The notes under the pieces are model-generated. The model had not been told where the DNA came from, did not search any database, and saw only the letters and a program-made list of their open reading frames with translations. From Spirosoma luteum DSM 19990 (GTDB lineage Bacteria; Bacteroidota; Bacteroidia; Cytophagales; Spirosomataceae): a stretch of DNA of 64,000 nucleotides. Positions 52,083 to 60,446 of this stretch are shown here, one piece after another. Both the position numbers and the translations under genes were made by a program. The stretch spans positions 434,001 through 498,000 of the forward strand of contig NZ_KB893246.1 in assembly GCF_000374065.1 (NCBI RefSeq), written 5' to 3'. How positions within the stretch are numbered: the first letter of the stretch is position 1; every line of letters begins with the position of its first letter.

Positions 52083-52289
52083 TTAATGCTTTGGGCAGCC
52101 ACAAGCATTTTTCTTACGGAAAAGACCAGTATTAAACAGCCCGCCACGCTTGGCTTTATAGCCTTTGCGCTTGCGTTTAAAGATCGACATTTCTGAAGAA
52201 GTGGTGGGAGAGGAGGCCATCGTTTCCAATGGTAACTCGACTACCATCAATGATGTAATAACCAACAGAAGTACGTTTATCTTTCTCAT
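52083..52289 (-). CDS. Small basic Cys-tailed exported hypothetical protein, 68 aa
   Basis: A 68-residue protein with a signal-like N-terminus (MRKINVLLLVITSLMVVELP) followed by a very basic segment (FKRKRKGYKAKRGG) and an ACGCPKH tail. No known family is recognised. The pattern of a short exported basic peptide with two cysteines looks deliberate. It is transcribed toward typA and lies back to back with the cyclotransferase gene (69-base gap). Confidence 0.6.
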   Translation of the reverse strand: MRKINVLLLVITSLMVVELPLETMASSPTTSSEMSIFKRKRKGYKAKRGGLFNTGLFRKKNACGCPKH

Positions 52290-52358
52290 AATAAGGCCTG
52301 CTTTCTATATTAACGTCAAAATAACTACTTTCGTCATCCAGCAAGCTACATTTTCTGA

Positions 52359-52781
52359 ATGAGTCCGAATCCTGACTTTCTGATCGTTTACGGCACCCTT
52401 CGGCCTCCTTTTGATAACCAATTCGCGCTGTACCTGCGTAATCGGGGCCGTCTGATAGGAGAAGGTGCCTTTGCTGGCCAGGTATTTAACATGGGAAGTT
52501 ACCCCGGTGCCATTTATCAGGAAGATGCTGATACCCGCGTATGCGGTACCGTTTATGACATTGGCAACCAAAAAGAAACGACGCTGACTTACCTGGATTA
52601 TTACGAAGGTGTTGGTGATGACTTTGAGCACCCGACCGAATTTATCCGGGCTATCATACCGGTGCAATTCAATGAGCAAGTCGCTGATTGCTGGGTTTAT
52701 CTCTATGATTTGCCTACCACGAACAAACCCTTGATAGAATCGGGTGACTTCGCGCTGCATATCAGCAGTTTACCCTATTAG
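52359..52781 (+). CDS. Gamma-glutamylcyclotransferase-like (AIG2/GGACT) protein
   Basis: A 140-residue protein with the family start FLIVYGTLRPPFDNQ (the YGTLR substrate loop) and SYPGAIYQ and YLDYYEGV later, where the Glu is the likely catalytic acid. Members form 5-oxoproline from gamma-glutamyl amines or have related roles; the substrate is not known. Length is normal. A strong terminator follows. Confidence 0.85.
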   Translation: MSPNPDFLIVYGTLRPPFDNQFALYLRNRGRLIGEGAFAGQVFNMGSYPGAIYQEDADTRVCGTVYDIGNQKETTLTYLDYYEGVGDDFEHPTEFIRAIIPVQFNEQVADCWVYLYDLPTTNKPLIESGDFALHISSLPY

Positions 52782-52797
52782 AATAAACTTTATACCA

Positions 52798-52832
52798 AAA
52801 AACACCGGCTCGTTGTATGAGCCGGTGTTTTT
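52798..52832. terminator. Intrinsic terminator between convergent genes
   Basis: AAAAACACCGGCTC (52798-52811) pairs perfectly with GAGCCGGTGTTTTT (52819-52832), loop 7. A-run and T-run make it usable from both sides. Confidence 0.92.
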
Positions 52833-52856
52833 GTAAACTTTTCATCCATTCAAACC

Positions 52857-53177
52857 TTACCTTGGTCCGCGTGAACGACTACCGCCGTTGTAGCTACCCC
52901 TACTCCCGCTACGAGCATTTGGGCTGCTCCCACGATTATTATTGTAACGGGGAGCCGGTGTGTAGTAACGCTGACGGATTACAACCGGCGGACGACGTAC
53001 CACAACGGGTGGCCGGTAATATCCGTAAGGACTGTAGCCATAACTATTGCCATAGTATGGCCGTGCCCCGTATCCTCCATAACCAGCGCCTGTGCTTACA
53101 TAGCTAGGACCACAACTTGTCATTATCGCAACTAATAATCCAGCCACGAGCAATGGAATCATTTTTATCGTTTTCAT
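52857..53177 (-). CDS. Gly/Tyr/Arg/Pro-rich lipoprotein
   Basis: A 106-residue lipoprotein (Cys22 in AIMTSCGPSY). The mature part is low complexity: Gly-Tyr repeats (GYGGYGARPYYG), then Pro-Val-Arg (RPPVVVRRPPVVIRQR), then Ser/Gly/Arg/Asn to the end. Such tails are common in Bacteroidota envelope proteins and are probably disordered. Function unknown. An alternative ATG four codons upstream (53189) is possible. Ends 25 bases from the shared terminator. Confidence 0.7.
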   Translation of the reverse strand: MKTIKMIPLLVAGLLVAIMTSCGPSYVSTGAGYGGYGARPYYGNSYGYSPYGYYRPPVVVRRPPVVIRQRYYTPAPRYNNNRGSSPNARSGSRGSYNGGSRSRGPR

Positions 53178-53408
53178 AGTGTTGATCATTAGATAGTTTG
53201 TGAAACAATTTATTTTTAAAGAGGTGTAGTGAATAGCCTTTACGCCTAGTTACCCAAACGCACTACCACGGTCATTGTGCCTATCCTGTTGACACGCTAC
53301 CCCTATCTCTATATGTCCATCGGCGTATGCATTTAGCTTCTGTTTGTTAGACAAATTGTGAAGCCCAGCGTTTAATGAAAACGACAATAAATTAGTAAAA
53401 ATTTAACT

Positions 53409-53442
53409 AAAAGCCTGACCATGAGAACATAGTCAGGCTTTT
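53409..53442 (-). terminator. Intrinsic terminator after the dienelactone hydrolase gene
   Basis: AAAAGCCTGAC (53409-53419) pairs perfectly with GTCAGGCTTTT (53432-53442), loop 12. On the minus strand the stem ends in TTTTAG, 24 bases after the gene. The 219 bases from 53190 to 53408 contain nothing I can assign. Confidence 0.8.
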
Positions 53443-53465
53443 AAAAGAGAAGATGAAGCAGTGAA

Positions 53466-54326
53466 TTATGCTTTCAGTTTGCTTTTTAAATAGGCTAAAG
53501 CCAACTTATAGGAATCAGCTGCGGCCTCCTTGTTATAAACCGGATTACTTGGATTAGCAAAGCCGTGTCCGGCATCATACATTTTGACAGTCAGTTTCTC
53601 ACCGGCTTTCTGCATGTTCTCTTCAAACGTCTTCACCGATTCTGGCGTAATACCTTTATCCTGCGTACCGAAAAAACCGATTACATCGGTATTAAGTGTT
53701 TTCAATTTTTCAACATCCTGCTCAGGCCGACCATAATACATTACACAGCCTTTTGCCTGCTTACCTTCCAGCATAGCAGACTGGAGCGACAACATACCAC
53801 CGAAGCACCAGCCAACGCTGGCAAATTCAGCCTTGGGACCTGCGTAAGCAATGCCCCCTTTCATAATGCTGGCAAGTCGGTCTTTACTGGCGGCACTCAT
53901 CAACTTGCCCGCTTCCGATGGCTCAGTGGCTACTTTGCCATCATACATATCCAGGGCCAGTACATTTACATCTTTCAGATCACTGTAATACTTCTCAGCT
54001 TCTTTTTTGATATTGTCATTTAGACCCCACCATTCCTGGTAAACCAGTAGCCATTTATCAGATGGCTTTTGGGACTTTATCATAAATCCGCTGGCAGATT
54101 GGCCATCGGGCGTTGGAAACGTAACCATTTCTCCCGCGCCCTTGTACGTGAATGGCAATGGACTAATGTGTAACTGCTGAAACGCCGGGTTTGCTGCCAG
54201 TAACGACATATCGTTTCCGGGCGTATGGCAAACGGGAATGGTCGTTTGCCGGGTTTCTTTAACTGGCGTTACGTAAGCCAATAACGACATAAAGAAAGAA
54301 AGCCCGGTTATAAAAATTATTTTCAT
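53466..54326 (-). CDS. Dienelactone hydrolase family protein, exported
   Basis: A 286-residue alpha/beta hydrolase of the DLH family with an N-terminal signal peptide. The Cys-Asp-His triad is visible: Cys174 in VGWCFGGM, Asp223 in FGTQDKGI and His254 in DAGHGFANP. Glu98 in VYQEWWGLN matches the conserved family Glu. It hydrolyses an ester or lactone; the substrate is not known. Monocistronic with its own terminator. Confidence 0.9.
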   Translation of the reverse strand: MKIIFITGLSFFMSLLAYVTPVKETRQTTIPVCHTPGNDMSLLAANPAFQQLHISPLPFTYKGAGEMVTFPTPDGQSASGFMIKSQKPSDKWLLVYQEWWGLNDNIKKEAEKYYSDLKDVNVLALDMYDGKVATEPSEAGKLMSAASKDRLASIMKGGIAYAGPKAEFASVGWCFGGMLSLQSAMLEGKQAKGCVMYYGRPEQDVEKLKTLNTDVIGFFGTQDKGITPESVKTFEENMQKAGEKLTVKMYDAGHGFANPSNPVYNKEAAADSYKLALAYLKSKLKA

Positions 54327-54384
54327 GTGTGTTTGATGGTTAGTTGATTAGAGGTAACGGAAAGAGTAAGGATTTAGTTAGAAA

Positions 54385-55665
54385 CTATGCCTTCACTAAC
54401 TCAAAAATTGTAATCTCCGGCAGAATACCAACCCGGCCCGGGTAACCAATATACCCATAGCCCCGATTGACATACAACCGTTGATTGCCTTGCTCATATA
54501 ACCCAGCCCATTGTTTATAAAAATACTGCGCCGGGCTCCACCTGACATCACCCAGGTCAACACCAAACTGAGCACCGTGCGTATGGCCACTGAACTGAAC
54601 GTCTATATCCCCAAAACTTGGCCGCACTTCGGCATCCCAATGTGTGGGATCGTGCGACAGTAATAGTTTAACGGGATAGTCTTCAGTGCCCTTGTAAGCT
54701 TTGGCAAGATTTCCAGCGCGTAGGGCCGCCGGACCGAAACCAAGGTTCTGCACGCCAATAAGCGCGATTTTATCCCCGTTCTGCTCCAGTATTTTATGTT
54801 CATCCATCAAGATGTTCCAGCCCATTTGCTTATGAGCTGCCACAACGTTCAGCACATTTTGCCGTTCGGCCTGAGCATTCGGCCATTGCACATACTTTCC
54901 GTAGTCATGATTACCCAGCGTTGAGTATACACCCAATGGTGCTTTCACTTTGTTGAATACGTCAATGTAGCTGTTTACCTCTTCAGCGTGGCTGTTCACC
55001 AGGTCGCCAGTAAAAAACACGAGGTCAGGCTTCTGACCAAGCAACATGTCAACGCCACCGCGTACGGCCGTTTTGTTGAAGAAACTACCGGAATGAATAT
55101 CCGAGATTTGTGCAATTGTGATGCCATTAAATCCTGATGGCAGGTTTTTCATGGGTAACTTAATGCGCCGGATGCGGTAGTCATGGGCACCCGATACTAT
55201 ACCCCAGGTGAATCCTGCCAGCGGAATGGCTCCCACCACCAGTGCCGTCTTCATCAGAAAATCGGAGCGTGAAATAGTGTCGGTAGCGGGTATGGTTTGG
55301 CGGGTCGAATCCTCAACGGCTTCGCGAACTTCGGGTTTGTAAAATAGAGATATGATCCAGCGAAAGAACCGGCCAATATCATCAATTAATATAATGAGTA
55401 CGGCAAAGATTTTTGAGAAATAAGGAATCGCAATGACGGCCCACATAAACGTCCGCATATTGCGACTAATAGAATCGGGAGGCACTAATTGCATGATTAC
55501 ATACAGCAACAGCGACACTGCTGTAAACCCCCAGAAGGCAATGGCAATTATTCGCTGCGTATTTTCCGTTGCGGATCGACTAACGGTTTTAATGGCCTGA
55601 AAAACGTACCAGTCAATTAACAGGAGAATGACGGGCAGGATAAAAAAAAGTACGGTACGGTTCAT
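54385..55665 (-). CDS. Membrane-anchored metallophosphoesterase
   Basis: A 426-residue protein with about four N-terminal membrane helices (to about residue 165) and a calcineurin-like phosphoesterase domain. Metal-binding motifs are complete: AQISDIHSG, FTGDLVNS, LGNHDYG, LSHDP and GHTHGAQFG. The fold matches the YkuE/LpxH-like family, possibly acting on a lipid or nucleotide phosphate. It is 103 bases downstream of the RND permease gene, separated by a 23-bp-stem repeat, and may be read from the efflux operon. Confidence 0.88.
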   Translation of the reverse strand: MNRTVLFFILPVILLLIDWYVFQAIKTVSRSATENTQRIIAIAFWGFTAVSLLLYVIMQLVPPDSISRNMRTFMWAVIAIPYFSKIFAVLIILIDDIGRFFRWIISLFYKPEVREAVEDSTRQTIPATDTISRSDFLMKTALVVGAIPLAGFTWGIVSGAHDYRIRRIKLPMKNLPSGFNGITIAQISDIHSGSFFNKTAVRGGVDMLLGQKPDLVFFTGDLVNSHAEEVNSYIDVFNKVKAPLGVYSTLGNHDYGKYVQWPNAQAERQNVLNVVAAHKQMGWNILMDEHKILEQNGDKIALIGVQNLGFGPAALRAGNLAKAYKGTEDYPVKLLLSHDPTHWDAEVRPSFGDIDVQFSGHTHGAQFGVDLGDVRWSPAQYFYKQWAGLYEQGNQRLYVNRGYGYIGYPGRVGILPEITIFELVKA

Positions 55666-55693
55666 AAATAAAGACCGGGTCGCCGGTGCGATG

Positions 55694-55762
55694 AAAGAGC
55701 GAGAGAGCGAAAGAGTGAACGTGCAGTTTTTGCAAATTTACTCTTTCGCTCTCTCGCTCTTT
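55694..55762 (-). repeat. Inverted repeat between RND permease and phosphoesterase genes (GAGCGAAA family)
   Basis: Arms 55694-55716 and 55740-55762 are exact reverse complements over 23 bases with a 23-base loop. The arms are runs of AAAGAGCGA/GAGAGCGA units, the same family as 6429-6500. One arm lies six bases from the permease stop. Confidence 0.9.
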
Positions 55763-55768
55763 ATACGT

Positions 55769-58700
55769 TTAAACTAATTCCTCCTCCGGTTGTAGCTGTT
55801 CTTTCTTTTCCAGAGCAGGGTCTTTTTTGCCGAACCACTTCATCCGAATGCGTTCGTTGATCCAGTACATACAAGGTACTATAACCAACGTTAGTACGGT
55901 AGAAAAGGTCAGACCAAAGATGATTGTCCAGGCCAGAATGTTCCAGAATACGGAGCTATCGCCCCCAATGACTACGTGCGGATCAAAGTCGCGGAACAGG
56001 CCAACGAAATCAACAGTTAAGCCGAAGGCTAGCGGTACCAGTCCTAACACAGCAGCTGTAGCCGTTAGCAGAACAGGCGTTAAACGAATGCCGCCCGCGT
56101 CAATGATTGCTTCGCGCAGTGGAACACCCCGGCCCCGTAACTCCTCGATGAATTCGATCAGCAGAATCCCGTTCTTCACTACAATACCCGCTAAAGCAAT
56201 GATACCGACACCCGACATGATGACCGAGAACGACTTTCCGGCAATAATGAATCCCAGCAGTACCCCAATCAGGGATAGCAGTATGGTCACGAATATAATT
56301 AGCGGCTTAACGACGGAGTTGAACTGCGTAGCCAGAATCAGATAAATCAACAGAATAGCAATACCGAAAGCCGAAATCAGGAAACTCATCGACTCCTGCT
56401 GATCTTCCTGTTCGCCACCCATTTTGATAGTGTACCCGTTCTGCACGTCCATCTGGTTTATTACCTGCTGAATCTGCGCAACAATCTGGTTGGCGTTGTA
56501 GCCCGGAACCACGTCAGAACTCAAGGTTACCAGTCGTTCCTGATTTTTGCGATTAATTTGGCTGAACGTCGTCGAGTAGGTGATATCAGCTACAGATGTG
56601 ATGGGTACCTGCCGTAGTTGCCCACCCGCTACCATATCCCGGTACACGATATTCAGGCTCAGGAGCCGATTTATCTGACTCCGGTCATCGGGTTTGAGCC
56701 GCACCATGATAGGGTATTCATCTTTTGCATCACGAAACCTCGATACTTCCAGCCCAAACAAGGCCGTTCTAATCGTTCCGGCTATCTGCGCGGACGAAAT
56801 CCCTTCCCGCTCGGCCTTTTCCCGATTAACGTTGATAACTATTTCAGGCTTATTCGTAATCAAATCTGACTTCAACCGGTCAATACCCTGAATCCCCGCC
56901 TGACTAATTTTCTGCCGAACCTGCTTTTCTATCGTTTGTAGCTCATTGAAATCGTCGCCGGCAATTTCGATAGAAATAGGTTTACCCGTTGGCGGTCCAT
57001 TTGCTTCGCGCTCCACCGAAATTTCACTCCCTGGCAAGCCACGCATAGCAACCCTCACTTTGGCTAATAGGGAGTCAGTTGAGATACCATTCCGCTCTTC
57101 GTTTCCTTTGAACGCCACCGTTACCTTCGATTTCTGCGGAGTAGCAGCCCGATCAGGATTTTGTGGGTCACCGGCATTTTTGCCCACATTCGATATAACC
57201 GAGTTAACAACTTCGGTAGCGTCATTTTCCTGCAACACCTTGAAAATCCGCTTCTCGATCACCTTCGTAATGGAGTCTGTCACGGTAGCGTCGGTCCCTA
57301 CCGGCATCACGTTATACACATAAATATAGTCCGGTTCTCCGCTTGGGAAAAAGATAACCTTAGGTTTGGCTATACCCGTAATAATGAACGTTAGAATCAA
57401 TAAGCCAAACGCAAAAGCAATTGCCAGTACAGGTCTCCAGCCTGTCAGTACCCAGGAAATAAGGCCACGGTATCCATTTTTGAGTGCTGGCAACAGTCGA
57501 TTCTGGAACGGGACAATCAACTTTGGTGTCAGCACATAATGGTTGAATACGTACAGAATCAGGAAGAATACAAGCAGGTTGCCAATACCCCGGTCAATCA
57601 CGTAGCCAATACCAGCCAGTACAGTTAAAATAATTAGCGGCCGTTTGATTTCGTCAAAACTCTGTTTGTCTTCGTGGTTGTCGTCCTCATGCCGTTTCAT
57701 AAACGTTACGGCAAAGACGGGGTTAATTACGTAGGCCACGAATAAGGAGGCAAACAAGGTCAGGATAAGCGTGAGAGGTAAAAACTTCATAAATTCCCCA
57801 ACGATACCCGGCCAGAACAACAGCGGGAAGAAGGGGGCAATGGTCGTTAGTGTACCCGAAAACACGGGTACAAATACTTCTCCCGCTGCCGCTTTTACTG
57901 CCTGTTTGATGTCCCAATCTTTGTTCTCATTAAAGAGCCGGTGGGAGTTCTCGATAACCACAATGGCATCATCTACCACTAAGCCCAACCCCAGCAGAAA
58001 AGCAAACAGAACGATTGTGTTCAGGGTAAAGGCCGTTCCCACTACGGGACCAAGCACGGGCATCATCACAAAGGCAACTAATGCCGACAAGGGTACCGAC
58101 AGGCCGATAAATATGGCATCCCGAACGCCCATAAAGAACATCAGGACCAGCACAACGAATATAAAGCCCAATACCACCGTGTTGATCAGGTCATTCACGT
58201 TCTCACGGGTGCGTTCCGACTGGTCGGCAGTAATTTTTACGTCAAGGCCCTGGGGAAACCTAGACTCCTTATACTCATCAATCGTTTTTTCAATCCGGTC
58301 AGCAGCAGACAGCAAGTTGGCTCCTGACCGCTTGATAACGTTCAATGTAACAACTGATTTATTATTCAAACGGGCATAGCTTTGCTGTTCCTCAAAACTG
58401 TCCTGGACATCAGCAATATCGCCAAGCCGGATGGTTGCGCCCGTTGCCGTACGAATCTGTAGGTTTTGGAGTTGCGTAATATCGGTAAATTCTCCCTTCA
58501 CCCGTACCGTCCGCCGAACGCCATCCACATCCAGTTCGCCACCCGATATGTTGATGTTTTCGCCCTGCACGGCTTGCTGAATATCGGAGAAAGCTAATCC
58601 TGCGGACTGCATCCGGGGTAAATCCACATTAATCTGAATTTCACGATCCAGTGCTCCCACAATATCTACCCGACGGATTTCGGGCATTCCCTCAATCACA

Positions 58701-59209
58701 TCCTGCAAATCTTCCGCGTATTCCTTTAACTGCTTCAGCGAAAAATTACCAGCCATGTTAATGTTCATGATCGGAAACTCCGAGAAGTTTACGTCCTGTG
58801 CCGTTGGACCAGCATCCAGTTTCTGGGGCAAATCGGGCTTTGCTTTATCAATAGCATCGCGAACCCGTTGCAAGGCTTCCTCCGTTTTGACATCCGGGTT
58901 GAACTCCACCAGAATGACCGATACATCCTGCAACGCATTCGATTTAATGCGCTTCACCCCCGAAATGGACTTCAACTGCTTCTCTATCTGCTTATTGATA
59001 GTGTTTTCAATATCAGCAGGAGCTGTGCCTACATACACCGTGTTGATGTAAACCTGTGGTATCTTAATATCGGGAAATTGTTCTTTCGGCAGGTTATTGT
59101 ACACAAACAGCCCGCCCAGGGTAATCAGGAGGGTGAAGATGTAAATGGCCGTTCGGTTCTCAACGCACCAGTTGGTAAATCCGAGAGTTTTGTACTGTTC
59201 AAATTTCAT
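55769..59209 (-). CDS. RND efflux transporter permease
   Basis: A 1146-residue inner-membrane transporter of the AcrB/HAE1 type. The proton-relay pair Asp413-Asp414 is in GLGLVVDDAIVVIEN. PFFPLLFWPGIVGEFMKF and a second block of membrane helices near 1000-1120 are present. Long periplasmic loops follow helices 1 and 7. It exports drugs or other toxic compounds with the adaptor and TolC-type protein encoded upstream. The C-terminus ends in a Glu/Lys-rich tail. Specificity cannot be told. Confidence 0.95.
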   Translation of the reverse strand: MKFEQYKTLGFTNWCVENRTAIYIFTLLITLGGLFVYNNLPKEQFPDIKIPQVYINTVYVGTAPADIENTINKQIEKQLKSISGVKRIKSNALQDVSVILVEFNPDVKTEEALQRVRDAIDKAKPDLPQKLDAGPTAQDVNFSEFPIMNINMAGNFSLKQLKEYAEDLQDVIEGMPEIRRVDIVGALDREIQINVDLPRMQSAGLAFSDIQQAVQGENINISGGELDVDGVRRTVRVKGEFTDITQLQNLQIRTATGATIRLGDIADVQDSFEEQQSYARLNNKSVVTLNVIKRSGANLLSAADRIEKTIDEYKESRFPQGLDVKITADQSERTRENVNDLINTVVLGFIFVVLVLMFFMGVRDAIFIGLSVPLSALVAFVMMPVLGPVVGTAFTLNTIVLFAFLLGLGLVVDDAIVVIENSHRLFNENKDWDIKQAVKAAAGEVFVPVFSGTLTTIAPFFPLLFWPGIVGEFMKFLPLTLILTLFASLFVAYVINPVFAVTFMKRHEDDNHEDKQSFDEIKRPLIILTVLAGIGYVIDRGIGNLLVFFLILYVFNHYVLTPKLIVPFQNRLLPALKNGYRGLISWVLTGWRPVLAIAFAFGLLILTFIITGIAKPKVIFFPSGEPDYIYVYNVMPVGTDATVTDSITKVIEKRIFKVLQENDATEVVNSVISNVGKNAGDPQNPDRAATPQKSKVTVAFKGNEERNGISTDSLLAKVRVAMRGLPGSEISVEREANGPPTGKPISIEIAGDDFNELQTIEKQVRQKISQAGIQGIDRLKSDLITNKPEIVINVNREKAEREGISSAQIAGTIRTALFGLEVSRFRDAKDEYPIMVRLKPDDRSQINRLLSLNIVYRDMVAGGQLRQVPITSVADITYSTTFSQINRKNQERLVTLSSDVVPGYNANQIVAQIQQVINQMDVQNGYTIKMGGEQEDQQESMSFLISAFGIAILLIYLILATQFNSVVKPLIIFVTILLSLIGVLLGFIIAGKSFSVIMSGVGIIALAGIVVKNGILLIEFIEELRGRGVPLREAIIDAGGIRLTPVLLTATAAVLGLVPLAFGLTVDFVGLFRDFDPHVVIGGDSSVFWNILAWTIIFGLTFSTVLTLVIVPCMYWINERIRMKWFGKKDPALEKKEQLQPEEELV

Positions 59210-59215
59210 AATTTG

Positions 59216-59301
59216 TGGTCATTGATTATTACTGATTATCATTGGTAGCCACTCGTCGGAAAATTCAGGATGAATGACTACCGATGACAAGCAATGACTA
59301 G
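59216..59301 (-). repeat. Inverted repeat between MFP and RND genes (AATGAC family)
   Basis: GTCATTG (59218-59224) and TCATTGGTAG (59239-59248) pair with CAATGAC and CTACCGATGA in 59278-59298, with a 10-base internal asymmetry. The stop codon of the adaptor gene lies in the terminal AATGACTAG unit, and the other arm ends six bases before the permease ATG. Confidence 0.65.
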
Positions 59302-60425
59302 AAACTGATAGGTTGTCCATCAACTAAATCCTGGTACCCGTTGGTCACGATTTGATCACCAGACTGTAAGCCCTGTGTAACAGCAATTCGCCCATCATAA
59401 GACTGCCCCGTTTTTATCTGCTTCGCCTTGGCAACCTTCTTCCCGCCTTCGTTCACCGCTACATAGACCAACTGCCCCTGTTCTGTGTTCTGAATCAGGT
59501 TCTGGTCAATCACGATAGCATTTGTCATGTTTTGATCGTTGACTTTAACCTGAGCCAGCATATTCGGTTTCAGGCTATTGTCAGACGGTAGCGGAGCTTC
59601 AATGGTAAACGTCCGGCTCAGTGGGTCTACAGATGTAGAAACAAAACTGATCTGCGACTTCATCTCGCGGTTTAAATCAGGAAACCGAATCACGACCGGA
59701 TCGCCCTTCCGTACACTGCCCGAATAGGTATCCGATACTTTGGCAATCACTTTAAGTTGGGATAGATTGACGATCCGAACCAATCCAACACCCGGAGCGG
59801 CCGACTGCCCGACTTTTACCGACACCTGGTCGACAACACCCGAAATGGGTGCCGTTACGGTCGATTGCGCCAACTGCACGTTGAGAGTAGAAATTTTACG
59901 TTCCAGGGCTTCCTTGTTATTCTTCGCCTGTAAGTACTGTATTTCAGTACCGATTTGCTGTTTCCACAGGGAGGCCTGCTTTTCAAAAATCGTGTTAGCC
60001 AGCGATAACTGCGTTCTTACTTCCGCCATCGACTCCCGCATAATCTGGTCATCAACCTTGGCAATGGCTTGCCCGGCCCGTACCCGGTCACCTTCTTTAA
60101 CATAAACCGCTGTTACAACCCCGCCCGATTTGGGCGATACCTGCACGTTATTTTTCGCGTCGATGGTACCCTGCAGTTCAACAAAGTGCCGGAACGTGCT
60201 GGCCGATACGGGAGCAACCGTTACGTCTTTAATGCGGGCTGTTTCCGCTTTTTTCGGATCGAGTTTAGTCACTTCCGATTCCAGCGTCTTGATTTTCGTG
60301 TTCAGTTCGGCCTGCTGCGATTTTAACTCCGCCAGCTCTTCACGCTTCCCTTGTAAGTCAGTCTTTTTTTCTCCCCCGCAGGCCATCAACAGGCCTGTCA
60401 GGACAATAGCGTAATATGATTTCAT
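59298..60425 (-). CDS. RND efflux periplasmic adaptor (membrane fusion protein)
   Basis: A 375-residue lipoprotein (Cys16 in GLLMACGGEKK). A coiled coil lies at about 23-58. A barrel-sandwich half-motif (GGVVTAVYVKEGDRVRAGQAIAKV), a second hairpin, the matching half-motif (TAPISGVVDQVSVKVGQ) and beta-barrel domains follow. It links the inner-membrane RND pump to the TolC-type channel. It lies 21 bases downstream of the TolC gene. Confidence 0.93.
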   Translation of the reverse strand: MKSYYAIVLTGLLMACGGEKKTDLQGKREELAELKSQQAELNTKIKTLESEVTKLDPKKAETARIKDVTVAPVSASTFRHFVELQGTIDAKNNVQVSPKSGGVVTAVYVKEGDRVRAGQAIAKVDDQIMRESMAEVRTQLSLANTIFEKQASLWKQQIGTEIQYLQAKNNKEALERKISTLNVQLAQSTVTAPISGVVDQVSVKVGQSAAPGVGLVRIVNLSQLKVIAKVSDTYSGSVRKGDPVVIRFPDLNREMKSQISFVSTSVDPLSRTFTIEAPLPSDNSLKPNMLAQVKVNDQNMTNAIVIDQNLIQNTEQGQLVYVAVNEGGKKVAKAKQIKTGQSYDGRIAVTQGLQSGDQIVTNGYQDLVDGQPISF

Positions 60426-60446
60426 GGTTCTAGTTTCAGTGTATGG

